A DNA stretch of 64,000 nt from Qipengyuania sp. YIM B01966 (lineage in GTDB: Bacteria > Pseudomonadota > Alphaproteobacteria > Sphingomonadales > Sphingomonadaceae): assembly GCF_016461955.1 (NCBI RefSeq), contig NZ_JADMNM010000001.1, forward strand, positions 1-64,000. The letters run 5' to 3'. The position numbers and the translations under genes are program-made. Shown one piece after another: positions 44,498-53,147 of this stretch (the stretch's first letter is position 1; each line of letters opens with the position of its first letter). The notes beneath the pieces are model-generated. The model saw only the letters and a list, made by a program, of their open reading frames with translations, was not told where the DNA came from and ran no database searches.

Positions 44498-44691
44498 AGG
44501 TAATTCCTTTCCGGTTCTGCCTCTGGGATGCTGGAAGCGCGGCGGATCACCCGCATGCGCCACCGGTATGTCAGCGCACCCCATGTGGATTTGTCTGCCG
44601 AATCATCCGGCAGGCGCGCGCGCTTTAGGCGGGCGCCGCGGCTTTGGCTAGTCCCACCGCCCGCGCAGCGAATTTGCGCTTGACTTGTTGG

Positions 44692-44724
44692 GAACAAAAA
44701 GAGAACACGGAACAACGCCGGAAC
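44692..44724 (+). promoter_or_regulatory. Two tandem LexA-like boxes (GAAC-N7-GAAC twice)
   Basis: GAAC-AAAAAGA-GAAC (44692-44706) and GAAC-AACGCCG-GAAC (44710-44724) follow each other with three bases between, so four GAAC half-sites lie on one face-repeat. Each is a perfect alphaproteobacterial LexA operator (the complement reads GTTC-N7-GTTC). A -35-like TTGACT (44680-44685) directly precedes them, so bound LexA would block the promoter for the plus-strand gene starting at 44806. The rpsB start is 195 bp away on the other strand. Confidence 0.75.
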
Positions 44725-44805
44725 GGATTGTACGATTCGGAGTTTTCCACACCAGTGCACCGTCTGTTCACAGATGTGTGCACAGCAGGATAGAAGGTCT
44801 TTGCC

Positions 44806-45066
44806 ATGCACGCTTCGATGCTGATTGTGCTGTTCGCCCTGGCGACGTTGGCGGCGCTGTGGGTGGTCGCCGACAGTGCCCTTCGTGCAGGGGCGATCTG
44901 GCGCCAGTTGCGGCCGGCCCATGACATCGCTCGGCAGCGCCAGGCGGTCCGCGTCCGGTTTACCGACGCGTCGCATCCCGTCACGGGGCAGGTTGTTCCG
45001 TTGGTCAGGGCCCGGGCAGTCCCGGTGCCGTCTACCCCGCGCTGTTCGCTGCGCGCTGCCGCCTGA
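44806..45066 (+). CDS. Small single-span membrane protein behind SOS boxes
   Basis: An 86-residue protein I do not recognise. Residues 5 to 27 (MLIVLFALATLAALWVVAD and on) form one membrane span; the rest is Arg/Val/Pro-rich and probably cytosolic or periplasmic, without cysteine-rich or enzymatic motifs. AAGG lies 9 bases before the ATG at 44806; ATG at 44818 is an alternative. The promoter carries two tandem LexA-like boxes, so SOS induction is likely. Small membrane proteins under LexA in other bacteria (SidA, YneA, DivS) block cell division; a similar role is only an analogy. Its last 35 bases overlap the 3' end of the convergent pssA. Confidence 0.65.
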   Translation: MHASMLIVLFALATLAALWVVADSALRAGAIWRQLRPAHDIARQRQAVRVRFTDASHPVTGQVVPLVRARAVPVPSTPRCSLRAAA

Positions 45067-45850
45067 CGCGGGCATAACGCAGCCAGCCAAATGGCATCAG
45101 CGCCAGATAGACGAGGCAAATCCCGATCAGCGTCCACCACGGCTCCACCAACAATGCGGCAAATACGAGCCCGAACAGGGCAATCAGTTCGAGCCTGATG
45201 GTGCGCCGCGGGCGCATTGACGTCCAACTGAGGGTGGCGATGTTCGAAATCATCAGAAAAGCGATTATTGCCAGCCACATCCCGACGAGAACGGGATTGC
45301 GGAACAGCTCCAACCCCGTCGCCATCCACAGGTAGAAAGGCAGGAAGCCCAGGCCCGCGCCGACGGGTGCTGGCACACCGGTCAGGAAACCGGCCGACTT
45401 ATGGGGTTGCTCGTCCACATCGATCTGCGCGTTGAACCGGGCCAGTCGCAAGGCGCAACAAATGGCAAAAGCGAGGCTGGCAAACCAGCCGAGGCGCGGC
45501 AGGTCCTGCAGCGACCACATATAAAGGATCAGCGCAGGCGCCATGCCGAAACTGAGCGAATCGGCCAGGCTGTCGAGTTCTGCCCCGAAGCGCGATTGGG
45601 CCTTGAGCAGCCGCGCAATCCGCCCGTCCAGCCCGTCGAGCACGCCGGCCAGAAGGACCGCAACGATGGCCTCAGGCCAATCCCCTGTCACCGCAAAACG
45701 GATGCTGGTCAGCCCCGAGCACAGCGCCGCGGCTGTGATCGCGTTGGGCACCACTGCGCGAAGCGACAGGCCGCGCGCGCCACGTCGACCGGCCACCGGC
45801 TCATCCTCGGCCGATTTGGGGCCGAGCCGTTCGGCCGGCTGATCGCTCAC
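45032..45850 (-). CDS. pssA: CDP-diacylglycerol-serine O-phosphatidyltransferase
   Basis: A 272-residue membrane enzyme making phosphatidylserine from CDP-DAG and serine. The CDP-alcohol transferase motif reads [11 protein letters not shown]...[11 protein letters not shown]. Eight or so hydrophobic spans follow a basic N-terminus. It overlaps psd by 4 bases (ATGA), so both steps to phosphatidylethanolamine are translated together. Confidence 0.95.
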   Translation of the reverse strand: MSDQPAERLGPKSAEDEPVAGRRGARGLSLRAVVPNAITAAALCSGLTSIRFAVTGDWPEAIVAVLLAGVLDGLDGRIARLLKAQSRFGAELDSLADSLSFGMAPALILYMWSLQDLPRLGWFASLAFAICCALRLARFNAQIDVDEQPHKSAGFLTGVPAPVGAGLGFLPFYLWMATGLELFRNPVLVGMWLAIIAFLMISNIATLSWTSMRPRRTIRLELIALFGLVFAALLVEPWWTLIGICLVYLALMPFGWLRYARVRRQRAANSAG

Positions 45851-46596
45851 AACGCCCGGCCTTCGACGAGCTTCTGCTGCCCGATTTCCGCCAGGATCGT
45901 CTCACCAGCGATGACCTTCTGCCCCAGCAGCACCTTGGGATCGGTGCCCGCGGGCAGATAGACGTCGACCCGGCTCCCGAACCGGATCAGCCCGACCCGC
46001 TGCCCCGCCGCCAGCGTGTCGCCCGGCTTGACGAACGGAACGATCCGCCGCGCCACCAGCCCGGCAATCTGGGTAAAACCGATCCGCGTGCCGTCCGCCC
46101 GCTCGATCAGGATATGCTGGCGCTCGTTCTCTTCGCTCGCCTTGTCGAGGTCGGCGTTGAGGAACTGGCCGGGAATATAGGCCACGCGGCGCACTGTGCC
46201 ACTGATCGGCGCGCGGTTGATGTGGACGTCGAACACGCTCATGAAAATCGACACACGCGTGACCGGGCCCGCGCCCAGCCCGGGACCCGTCGCATCATCG
46301 GCGCGCATTTCGGGCGGTGGCTCCACCTGGCTGATCAGCGAAACCAGCCCGTCTGCCGGGGCGATGACAAAGCGGTCATCCTGCGGCACCACGCGCTCGG
46401 GATCGCGGAAGAAGGCGAATACGCCAGCCGACAGCATCAGCAAAGGCCACCCGACAATCTCCCAGTCCAGCGCCAGCAGGAACACCAGCGCAATCGCGAC
46501 CGCGATCAGGCCAAATTTGCGTCCTTCGGGGTGGATCGGGGGCCAGGACCAGCTGGCTTCACCCCGGCCACGGTTGTCTAATATCTCACCGGCCAT
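45847..46596 (-). CDS. psd: Phosphatidylserine decarboxylase
   Basis: A 249-residue short-type decarboxylase forming phosphatidylethanolamine. It matures by self-cleavage to a pyruvoyl enzyme; the site is Gly-Ser in [11 protein letters not shown] near the C-terminus. Two N-terminal hydrophobic segments anchor it, and [16 protein letters not shown] is a conserved core. [12 protein letters not shown] sets the start at 46596; the upstream in-frame extension is not family-like. Confidence 0.93.
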   Translation of the reverse strand: MAGEILDNRGRGEASWSWPPIHPEGRKFGLIAVAIALVFLLALDWEIVGWPLLMLSAGVFAFFRDPERVVPQDDRFVIAPADGLVSLISQVEPPPEMRADDATGPGLGAGPVTRVSIFMSVFDVHINRAPISGTVRRVAYIPGQFLNADLDKASEENERQHILIERADGTRIGFTQIAGLVARRIVPFVKPGDTLAAGQRVGLIRFGSRVDVYLPAGTDPKVLLGQKVIAGETILAEIGQQKLVEGRAL

Positions 46597-46656
46597 AGCC
46601 GGCACGTCTAGATGAGCGCGCCGGTGCTGCCAACCCTTGCCCACAGGTGCCGGCTG

Positions 46657-47784
46657 TCAGCCAGCCTTGCGCACAAACACGCTGCCCACCGAATACCCTG
46701 CCCCGAAGCTGCAGATGAGGCCGGTATCGCCCGCTGCCAGATCGGCGCTGTGGAGATGAAAGGCGATGATCGAACCTGCGCTCGACGTGTTGCCATAGGT
46801 GTCGAGCACGGTCGGGCTTTCGTCCTCGTTCGCTTCGTGCCCCAGCACGCGCTGCGCGATCAGCCGGTTCATCCCGGCATTCGCCTGGTGCAGCCACAGC
46901 CGCCGCAGGCTCTGCGGGTCGATCGCCAGCCGCTCGGCTTCTTCAAGGATCAGCGCCGCGACCATTGGCACGACTTCCTTGAACACCTTGCGACCTTCCT
47001 GGACGAACAGCTTGTCCGCCGCCCCGGCGCTGTCGGGATGCGCGCGGTTAAGGAAGCCGAAATTGTTGCGGATATTGTTCGAGAAGACGGTCTTCAGCCG
47101 TGTGCCGAGGATCTCCCAATGACCCGCCGGGGCCATGTCCGCGGCCTCGACCAGCACGGCTGTCGCCACATCGCCGAAGATGAAATGGCTGTCGCGGTCG
47201 CGCCAGTTGAGGTGCCCGCTGGTGATTTCGGGGCTGACCACCAGCACGCTGCGGGCATTGCCGGCGCGGATGTAATCGGCGGCCGTCTGGATGCCGAACG
47301 TCGCTGAGGAACACGCGACATTCATGTCGAAAGCGAACCCGTCGATTCCCAGCGCCTGCTGGATCTCGATCGCCATCGCTGGATAGGGCCGTTCCATATT
47401 GGAAGCCGCGCACAGAACAGCGTCTACATCGGCAGCGCGGCGGCCGGCCCGGTCGAGCGCCTGCTCGGCAGCGGCAACGCCGATTTCGGCCATCAACGAC
47501 AGTTCGTCATTGCCCCGCTCGCGCCAGCGCGGCGCCATGATGGCGGGGTCGAGTAAGGGCGCCTTGCACATCACGTGACGCGCCTTGATCCCGCTCGCCT
47601 TCTCGATAAATTCTACCGAGCTCGGTTGCAGCGCCTCGCGCGTGCCGGCAGCGATGGGCTCGGCATGGCGGGCATTTTCGTCCGCGACGAATGCGTTGAA
47701 GCTGGCGACCAGCTCCTCATTGGTGATGCTCTCGGGCGGGGTGAACAACCCGGTGGCCGAGATGACGGGGACGGGGTGATCCAT
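46657..47784 (-). CDS. 3-oxoacyl-ACP synthase III-like enzyme
   Basis: A 375-residue thiolase-fold condensing enzyme, longer than FabH (about 320). Cys in NVACSSATFG, His in LHQANAGMNR and Asn in YGNTSSAGS form the KAS III triad. The N-terminal ISATGLFTPPESITNEELVASFN resembles Pseudomonas PA3286-type enzymes that feed medium-chain acyl-CoA into fatty acid synthesis rather than true FabH; this parallel is from memory and unproven. It precedes psd-pssA by 60 bp in the same direction, a lipid-metabolism neighbourhood. Confidence 0.85.
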   Translation of the reverse strand: MDHPVPVISATGLFTPPESITNEELVASFNAFVADENARHAEPIAAGTREALQPSSVEFIEKASGIKARHVMCKAPLLDPAIMAPRWRERGNDELSLMAEIGVAAAEQALDRAGRRAADVDAVLCAASNMERPYPAMAIEIQQALGIDGFAFDMNVACSSATFGIQTAADYIRAGNARSVLVVSPEITSGHLNWRDRDSHFIFGDVATAVLVEAADMAPAGHWEILGTRLKTVFSNNIRNNFGFLNRAHPDSAGAADKLFVQEGRKVFKEVVPMVAALILEEAERLAIDPQSLRRLWLHQANAGMNRLIAQRVLGHEANEDESPTVLDTYGNTSSAGSIIAFHLHSADLAAGDTGLICSFGAGYSVGSVFVRKAG

Positions 47785-47826
47785 TGCTCAGCTCGCGCGC
47801 CGCGCCCCGTTGGGGGCCAGAGAAAG

Positions 47827-47912
47827 TGGTGGACAGGGCTGGATTCGAACCAGCGTACGCTTGCGCGGGCAGATTTACAGTCTGCTGCCTTTAACCACTC
47901 GGCCACCTGTCC
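47827..47912 (-). tRNA. tRNA-Tyr (GTA)
   Basis: An 86-nt class II tRNA with long variable arm and encoded CCA (47829-47827). Acceptor GGACAGG pairs with CCTGTCC; anticodon stem CAGA/TCTG closes loop CTGTAAA, anticodon GTA. Confidence 0.96.
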
Positions 47913-47979
47913 ACGTGCTGTGCCAGCCGCTCAAAAATGATCGGGGCACGAGGGCCCCGGCCAGCCGAGAGGCGCCCCC

Positions 47980-48849
47980 ATGACGAAGCCGCGCTTGCCT
48001 GTCAACCGCCGCGCTGGCACAGGCCCGCGCTCGGCACGGCGACAGGAGCAAACAGTGGCAAGACCGGATCGCAAACGTGCCTTGCGCGGCCGCGCGGGGC
48101 GGATGCAGGGCGGGCGCGGCAGCGGCCGGGCCAGCACCGGACAGGTGCGCCTGTGGGGCCGCCACGCGGTCGAGGCGGCGCTGAAGAACCCGGCGCGCCA
48201 GCACCGCAAGCTCTGGGCGACGCGCGACGGGGTCGCGTCGCTCGACGGAGAACTGCCGGCCGATTTTCCGGTCGAATATGCCGATACGCCCGATCTTGAC
48301 CGGCTGGTCGCGCGCGATGCGCCGCATCAGGGGCTGGTGCTGGAATGTGCCCCGCTCGAAGATCTGCATCTCGACGAGGTGCTCGATGCCGACAATGGCC
48401 GGCCGATCCTGGTGCTCGATCAGGTGACCGACCCGCATAATGTCGGCGCCCTGCTGCGCTCTGCGGCGGCGTTTGGCGCGGCGGCACTGGTCACGCAGGA
48501 CCGCCATGCTCCGCCCGAAAGCGGCGTGGTCGCGAAATCGGCCAGCGGGGCGCTCGAACTGGTGCCGTGGGTGCGGGTGGTCAACCTCGCCCGTGCGCTG
48601 GAGCAGATGGCGGAGGCGGGTTATTGGCGGATTGGTCTTGCCGGCGAAGCCGATGCGGTCCTCGCCGATGCCCTCCCCGCCGGGCCGGTGGCGCTGGTGC
48701 TGGGGGCCGAAGGCGAAGGAATGCGCCACAATATCGCCGAGCATTGCGATGCGCTGGCCCGCCTGCCGATTGCGCCGGCGATGGAAAGCCTTAACGTGTC
48801 GAACGCGGGGGCGATCGCGCTCTACGCCATCGCCGCGCGAAACGGCTGA
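47980..48849 (+). CDS. rlmB: 23S rRNA 2'-O-methyltransferase RlmB (TrmH family)
   Basis: A 289-residue SPOUT methyltransferase. The three SpoU motifs are clear: TDPHNVGALLRSAAAFGA, ALVLGAEGEGMR, and PAMESLNVSNAGAIALYA. A substrate-binding domain starts at RLWGRHAVEAALKNPAR. The first 50 residues are a basic, Arg/Gly-rich extension not found in E. coli RlmB; an internal start (e.g. the Met at about residue 43) is possible. RlmB modifies G2251 in E. coli 23S; the target here is inferred. Confidence 0.88.
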   Translation: MTKPRLPVNRRAGTGPRSARRQEQTVARPDRKRALRGRAGRMQGGRGSGRASTGQVRLWGRHAVEAALKNPARQHRKLWATRDGVASLDGELPADFPVEYADTPDLDRLVARDAPHQGLVLECAPLEDLHLDEVLDADNGRPILVLDQVTDPHNVGALLRSAAAFGAAALVTQDRHAPPESGVVAKSASGALELVPWVRVVNLARALEQMAEAGYWRIGLAGEADAVLADALPAGPVALVLGAEGEGMRHNIAEHCDALARLPIAPAMESLNVSNAGAIALYAIAARNG

Positions 48850-49025
48850 ATGCCCGCTTCTAGACGCGGTCACAAGCGCCGGATTGTGACCGGGAAAAAG
48901 TTTATTGCAAGACTTGTCTTGCGCCGCGGAAAGACTCACATTGCCAGCAAGATCGGCGGCACACGCGATCTTGGGCGGCGGTGAAATGCACGCTCTGGCT
49001 CACAAGCGCGAAAGGAGGTGATCCG

Positions 49026-49082
49026 ATGTCTCATGGTTCAGCAGAGAGGTCGGCCAGTTTCCGTTGCGAGCATTATCGGTAA
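49026..49082 (+). CDS. 18-residue ORF with perfect 14-nt Shine-Dalgarno
   Basis: Encodes MSHGSAERSASFRCEHYR, then TAA. AAAGGAGGTGATCC (49011-49024) is fully complementary to the last 14 bases of 16S rRNA (GGATCACCTCCTTT), with AGGAGG 7 bases from the ATG, far stronger than any other ribosome site in the window. The peptide is polar with one Cys and two His; no known family is recognised. Translation is likely, function unknown: a leader peptide, a toxin-like or regulatory micropeptide, or a ribosome-capturing decoy are possible. Confidence 0.5.
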   Translation: MSHGSAERSASFRCEHYR

Positions 49083-49137
49083 GCATCCGTCACCGATAAA
49101 GGCTTCGTGAGCGGCGCTTGCGGCCGCTGACCATGCG

Positions 49138-49178
49138 AAGGGCAGCTTCCCCACGGGCGGAGCTGCCCTTCTCATTTC
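49138..49178. terminator. Hairpin terminator between tiny ORF and lipoprotein gene
   Basis: AAGGGCAGCT (49138-49147) and AGCTGCCCTT (49161-49170) form a perfect 10-bp stem followed on the plus strand by CTCATTTCC. It ends the tiny-ORF transcript and, being symmetric, may also stop the lipoprotein gene coming from the other side. Confidence 0.75.
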
Positions 49179-49184
49179 CTACGC

Positions 49185-49859
49185 CTATTCCATTCCTTCG
49201 GGTGCAGGGAAACCGAGGCCGATCCCGTCCAGTTGCACGTCCTTGCCGGCGAGGCGCGTATCGTCGGACGAAAGAGTAACGCCGTCGCCCATGGTGCCTG
49301 CCGGAGCATCCGCGCTGACGGTGAAGCGCAGCACGACGCTGCACGGGGCAGCCGCCGAAGCCAGCGCGCCGCCGGCAAGATCGGTGACCATCCCGCCATA
49401 ATCCCAGCCGAAGCCGGAGAGCTTGAACGGGCGACCATTCGCCGCCGTCACGGCAGAGAGCGGCGCATTGGCAGCGAGACCGACCACGCGCCAGGCGCTT
49501 CCGGCGGGGACCGCGATGTGGGCCGGGCGGGTCAGGGCGTCGTCCCAGAACAGCACCTCGACCCGGCGCGCTGGATCGTTGGCCCACAGCACGACGCCCG
49601 GCGTTTCCATCCCTTCGGCGCCAGGCACGGTCATCCGCTGTGCGGCCGGCCCATAGCGAGCGATCAGCGTGTCAGCGCTGTCATCCGCCCGGATCGGGCT
49701 GGTACAGGTCAGTTCGCCCGGCTCAGCCGCGTCAGGCGCAGCAGGGGCGGGCGTCGAAACCGACGCTGTCTCATAGACCGGTTCCGATTGCTCGGCTTGA
49801 GGCTGGCCGCATCCCGCCAGAGCTGCCAGCCCGGCCAGCACCGCCACCTTGTTGTTCAT
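49185..49859 (-). CDS. Putative lipoprotein of unknown function
   Basis: A 224-residue protein starting at 49859 with AGGGAGGT upstream. Residues 1 to 16 are a lipoprotein signal with lipobox LAGCG (Cys16 the lipidated residue), followed by a Pro/Ala/Glu linker. The mature part has TCTSPIRADDSADTLIARYGPAAQRMTV and AWRVVGLAANAPLSAVTAANGRPFKLSGFGWDYGG, a pattern seen in uncharacterised sphingomonad lipoproteins; I know no function. It is divergent from ilvE (81 bp). Confidence 0.8.
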   Translation of the reverse strand: MNNKVAVLAGLAALAGCGQPQAEQSEPVYETASVSTPAPAAPDAAEPGELTCTSPIRADDSADTLIARYGPAAQRMTVPGAEGMETPGVVLWANDPARRVEVLFWDDALTRPAHIAVPAGSAWRVVGLAANAPLSAVTAANGRPFKLSGFGWDYGGMVTDLAGGALASAAAPCSVVLRFTVSADAPAGTMGDGVTLSSDDTRLAGKDVQLDGIGLGFPAPEGME

Positions 49860-49940
49860 CCAGACCTCCCTCGCGCTCAGGTTGTCGCCATTACGCTTTC
49901 GCCTTATGCGCGCGATGAAAGCAACAAGGTATGCCGTTCG

Positions 49941-51044
49941 ATGACCACTCCTGCCGCCGCCCATTCCTTTGACCGTCTGCCGCACGCCGCGCCCGTTCCT
50001 TCGGCCACGCGCGAGCAGGCGCTGGCCAATCCCGGTTTCGGGACCATCTTCACCGACCACATGGTCACGGTCGACTATGACGCGGAAAATGGCGGCTGGC
50101 ACGGGGCGCGGATCGGGCCGCGCGAGCCGCTGTCGCTCGACCCGGCCTGCGCGGTGCTGCATTACGCGCAGGAAATCTTCGAGGGGCTGAAAGCATATCG
50201 CGGCGCGCAGGGCCAGATGACCCTATTCCGCCCGGACCAGAACGCGCGCCGGTTCAATGCCTCGGCCCGGCGACTTGCAATGCCCGAACTGCCCGAAGAG
50301 CTGTTCATCGCAGCCTGCCGCGAATTGGTGCTGACCGACCGCGACTGGTTTCCCAGCGTTGAGGGTGGCTCGCTCTATCTGCGCCCCTTCATGTTTGCGA
50401 CCGAGGCCTTTCTGGGCGTCCGCCCTGCCCGGCAATACAGCTTCATCGTCATCGCCAGCCCCGCCGGCAACTATTTCAAATCAGGCGCGCCGGCCGTGTC
50501 GATCTGGGTCGCTCGTGACTATACCCGCGCGGCGCCCGGCGGTACCGGGGCGGCCAAGTGCGGCGGCAATTACGCCGCCAGCCTGGTGCCGACGGGCGAA
50601 GCCTTCGCCCAAGGGCACGACCAGGTGCTGTTCCTCGACGCGGCCGAACGCCGCTGGATCGAGGAACTGGGCGGGATGAACCTGTTCTTTGCGTTCGACG
50701 ATGGCAGCGTCGTCACCCCGCCGCTGACCGGAACGATCCTGCCGGGCATCACCCGCGACAGCCTGATCCAGCTGATGCGCGACGAGGGGCTCATCGTGCG
50801 CGAGGAGCCCTATGCGATCGACCAATGGCGGACCGATGCGCAATCGGGCCGGCTGGTTGAAACACTCGCCTGCGGGACCGCCGCCGTGGTTACCCCAGTG
50901 GGCAAGGTCGCCGACCGCGATGGCGATTTCACCATCGGCAGCGGCGGGCCGGGCCAGTTGGCGCAGAAGCTGCGCGCGCGGCTGGTGGCTATCCAGAGGG
51001 GCGAGCAGCCCGACCCGCATGGCTGGGTGATGCCGATCGGCTGA
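49941..51044 (+). CDS. ilvE: Branched-chain amino acid aminotransferase
   Basis: A 367-residue fold-type IV PLP enzyme interconverting leucine, isoleucine and valine with their 2-oxo acids. The PLP lysine is in GAAKCGGNYAASL; EIFEGLKAYRG, FLDAAERRWIEELGGMN and LPGITRDSL are typical of the long class II BCAT. Start at 49941 (MTTPAAAHSFDRLP), AAGG 11 bases upstream. It meets nadE tail to tail with a 2-base gap. It would work with leucine dehydrogenase of this window on the same substrates. Confidence 0.95.
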   Translation: MTTPAAAHSFDRLPHAAPVPSATREQALANPGFGTIFTDHMVTVDYDAENGGWHGARIGPREPLSLDPACAVLHYAQEIFEGLKAYRGAQGQMTLFRPDQNARRFNASARRLAMPELPEELFIAACRELVLTDRDWFPSVEGGSLYLRPFMFATEAFLGVRPARQYSFIVIASPAGNYFKSGAPAVSIWVARDYTRAAPGGTGAAKCGGNYAASLVPTGEAFAQGHDQVLFLDAAERRWIEELGGMNLFFAFDDGSVVTPPLTGTILPGITRDSLIQLMRDEGLIVREEPYAIDQWRTDAQSGRLVETLACGTAAVVTPVGKVADRDGDFTIGSGGPGQLAQKLRARLVAIQRGEQPDPHGWVMPIG

Positions 51045-51046
51045 CC

Positions 51047-53104
51047 CTATTCGGCGGGCACGTTGGCGCGCAATTCGGCCAGCCACACATCGGCCACCGC
51101 ATCGGACGGTGCGCGCCAATCACCGCGCGGGCTGAGCGCCCCGGCCGCGCTCACCTTCGGACCATTGGGCATGGCGCTGCGCTTGAATTGGCTGAACTGG
51201 AAGAACCGCCAGACAAACTTTTCCAGCCAATGGCGGATGGTCGCCAGATCGTATTGCTGCCGCCCCTCCTCGGGAGAACCCGCTGGCCACACCCCCGCCC
51301 CGGCATCCTTCCACGCGTGCCAAGCGAGGAAGGCGATCTTGCTCGGTTTCTGCCCGGCGCGGATCGTGTGATGGATGAAGAAGTCGTTGAGCGCATAGGG
51401 CCCGACCGCATCCTCGGTGCTTTGCACCTTGCCGCTCGCCCCCGCCGGAACCAGCTCGGGCGAAATCTCTGTTGCAAGGATCGCTTCGAGGACGGCGTCC
51501 GTCGCAGGGTCGAACTGGTCGGTGCGGGTAGCCCAGCGGATGAGATACTGGATCAGCGTCTTGGGCACGCCCGAATTGACGCCGTAATGGCTCATCTGGT
51601 CGCCCACGCCATAGGTTGCCCAGCCGAGCGCCAGTTCCGACAGATCGCCCGTCCCGACGACAAAGCCGTTATGCAGCCCGGCAATGCGGAACAGATAATC
51701 GGTTCGCAGGCCCGCCTGAACGTTTTCGAAGGTCGTGTCGTACACCGCCTCGCCCTTGGCAAAGGGGTGGCCGATATCTTCCAGCATCCGCCGCGCGGCC
51801 GGGGTGATGTCGATTTCTTCCGCCGTGATGCCGATGGCCTGCATCAGCTTCCACGCATTCGATTTCGTATGATCGGAGGTGGCGAAGCCCGGCATGGTGT
51901 AGCCGCGGATCGTCGTGCGCGGCAGGTTCAGCAGATCGCACGCCTTGGCACAGACGATCAGCGCATGGGTCGAATCCAGCCCGCCCGACACGCCGATGAC
52001 CAGCGATTTGGCTCCAGTCGCGTGCATCCGCCGGACCAGCCCGTCGACCTGAATGTTAAACGCCTCATAGCAATCCTCGTCGAGCGCATGCTGGCGCGCC
52101 GGCACGAACGGGAACCGGGCGACACTGCGCCGCAGGCCGCGATCATCGGCGGCGGGGATGTGCTTGAAGCCGACCCGGCGATAGGTTTCCTCGGGTCGCG
52201 GTTGCAGCTGCGCGCTGTCGGTGAACGTGCCATTGCGCATTCGTTCGGACAGGATGCGCGCGCCATCGACATCCGCCACGCACATTTCGGGCGCGAGATC
52301 GAACCGCACGCTTTCGGCCAGGAGGTCGCCCAGCTCGTAGATCATCCCCTGCCCGTCCCACGACAGGTCGGTGGTGCTTTCGCCGAACCCACTGGCGGAA
52401 TAGGCGTAGGCTGCAATCGCGCGCGAGGATTGCGCCCGCGACAACAGGTGCCGGTCTTCCGACTTGCCGATCGTTACGTTGGATGCCGACAGGTTGAGCA
52501 GGATCGTCGCCCCCGCGAGTGCGGCATAGGTGGATGGCGGGATCGGCGCCCAGAAATCTTCGCAAATGTCGATACCGAGGACGAATTCGGGGCAACCATC
52601 GGCCGCAAAGATCAGGTCGGTGCCGAAGGGAACTTCCACCCCGCCAACCGTGATGGTGAGCCCCGTGGTCTCGCGTCCAGACGCGAACCAGCGCTTTTCA
52701 TAGAATTCGCGGTAATTGGGCAGGAAGATCTTGGGGACCACGCCCAGCAGCTTCCCCCGCGCCATCACCAGCGCACAATTGTAGATATGGCCATTGCGGC
52801 GCAGCGGCGCGCCGAACGCCAGCACCGGGGCAAGTTCCGCAGTCTCTGCTGCGATCTGGCCGATCGCCTCTTCGACGGCGTCGAGCAGAGCGATTTGCAG
52901 ATGCAGATCGTCGATCGCATAGGAGGAGACCGTGAGTTCGGGGTAGAGCAGCACGTCCACCCCGGCCGCGTGCGCCTCGCGCGCCTGCTCGATGATCCCG
53001 GTTGTATTGTATGCGACATCAGCGGTGCGGGTCTGCGGTGTCGCAGTAGCGACACGGACCATGCCGTGCGTCGCGAGATGATAGAATGGGTGGGCGCTGC
53101 TCAT
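51047..53104 (-). CDS. nadE: Glutamine-dependent NAD+ synthetase
   Basis: A 685-residue two-domain enzyme for the last NAD step. The N-terminal nitrilase-type glutaminase has Glu in LYPELTVSSY, Lys in VPKIFLPNYREFYE and Cys in GIDICEDFWAPIPPS; the C-terminal NAD synthetase has the ATP loop GVSGGLDSTHAL. MSSAHPFYHLATHGMVRVA sets the start at 53104. The N-terminal extension possible up to 53191 is not conserved. It follows topoisomerase IB by 43 bp in the same direction. Confidence 0.96.
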   Translation of the reverse strand: MSSAHPFYHLATHGMVRVATATPQTRTADVAYNTTGIIEQAREAHAAGVDVLLYPELTVSSYAIDDLHLQIALLDAVEEAIGQIAAETAELAPVLAFGAPLRRNGHIYNCALVMARGKLLGVVPKIFLPNYREFYEKRWFASGRETTGLTITVGGVEVPFGTDLIFAADGCPEFVLGIDICEDFWAPIPPSTYAALAGATILLNLSASNVTIGKSEDRHLLSRAQSSRAIAAYAYSASGFGESTTDLSWDGQGMIYELGDLLAESVRFDLAPEMCVADVDGARILSERMRNGTFTDSAQLQPRPEETYRRVGFKHIPAADDRGLRRSVARFPFVPARQHALDEDCYEAFNIQVDGLVRRMHATGAKSLVIGVSGGLDSTHALIVCAKACDLLNLPRTTIRGYTMPGFATSDHTKSNAWKLMQAIGITAEEIDITPAARRMLEDIGHPFAKGEAVYDTTFENVQAGLRTDYLFRIAGLHNGFVVGTGDLSELALGWATYGVGDQMSHYGVNSGVPKTLIQYLIRWATRTDQFDPATDAVLEAILATEISPELVPAGASGKVQSTEDAVGPYALNDFFIHHTIRAGQKPSKIAFLAWHAWKDAGAGVWPAGSPEEGRQQYDLATIRHWLEKFVWRFFQFSQFKRSAMPNGPKVSAAGALSPRGDWRAPSDAVADVWLAELRANVPAE

Positions 53105-53147
53105 CGGGCGCTTGTTTCCTATCCCGCGCTGCCGCGCAAGCGCCGCC

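Larger units (their letters stand above)
48850..49184 (+). other. Hairpin-rich intergenic transcription unit around a tiny ORF
   Basis: The 335 bp between rlmB and the lipoprotein gene hold no ordinary gene. In order: a perfect 7-bp palindrome GCAAGAC-TT-GTCTTGC (48907-48922), a hairpin CAAGATC/GATCTTG (48948-48973), a 14-nt perfect Shine-Dalgarno (49011-49024), an 18-codon ORF (49026-49082), a hairpin AGCGGC/GCCGCT (49110-49128) and a terminator (49138-49170). A -35-like TTGTGA lies near 48884. This looks like a short structured RNA, either a leader-peptide transcript or an sRNA carrying a small ORF. Confidence 0.55.

Noticed and set aside
49931-49940. ATG ten bases before the ilvE start
   Set aside because: It is out of frame with the aminotransferase and leads to a short meaningless read.
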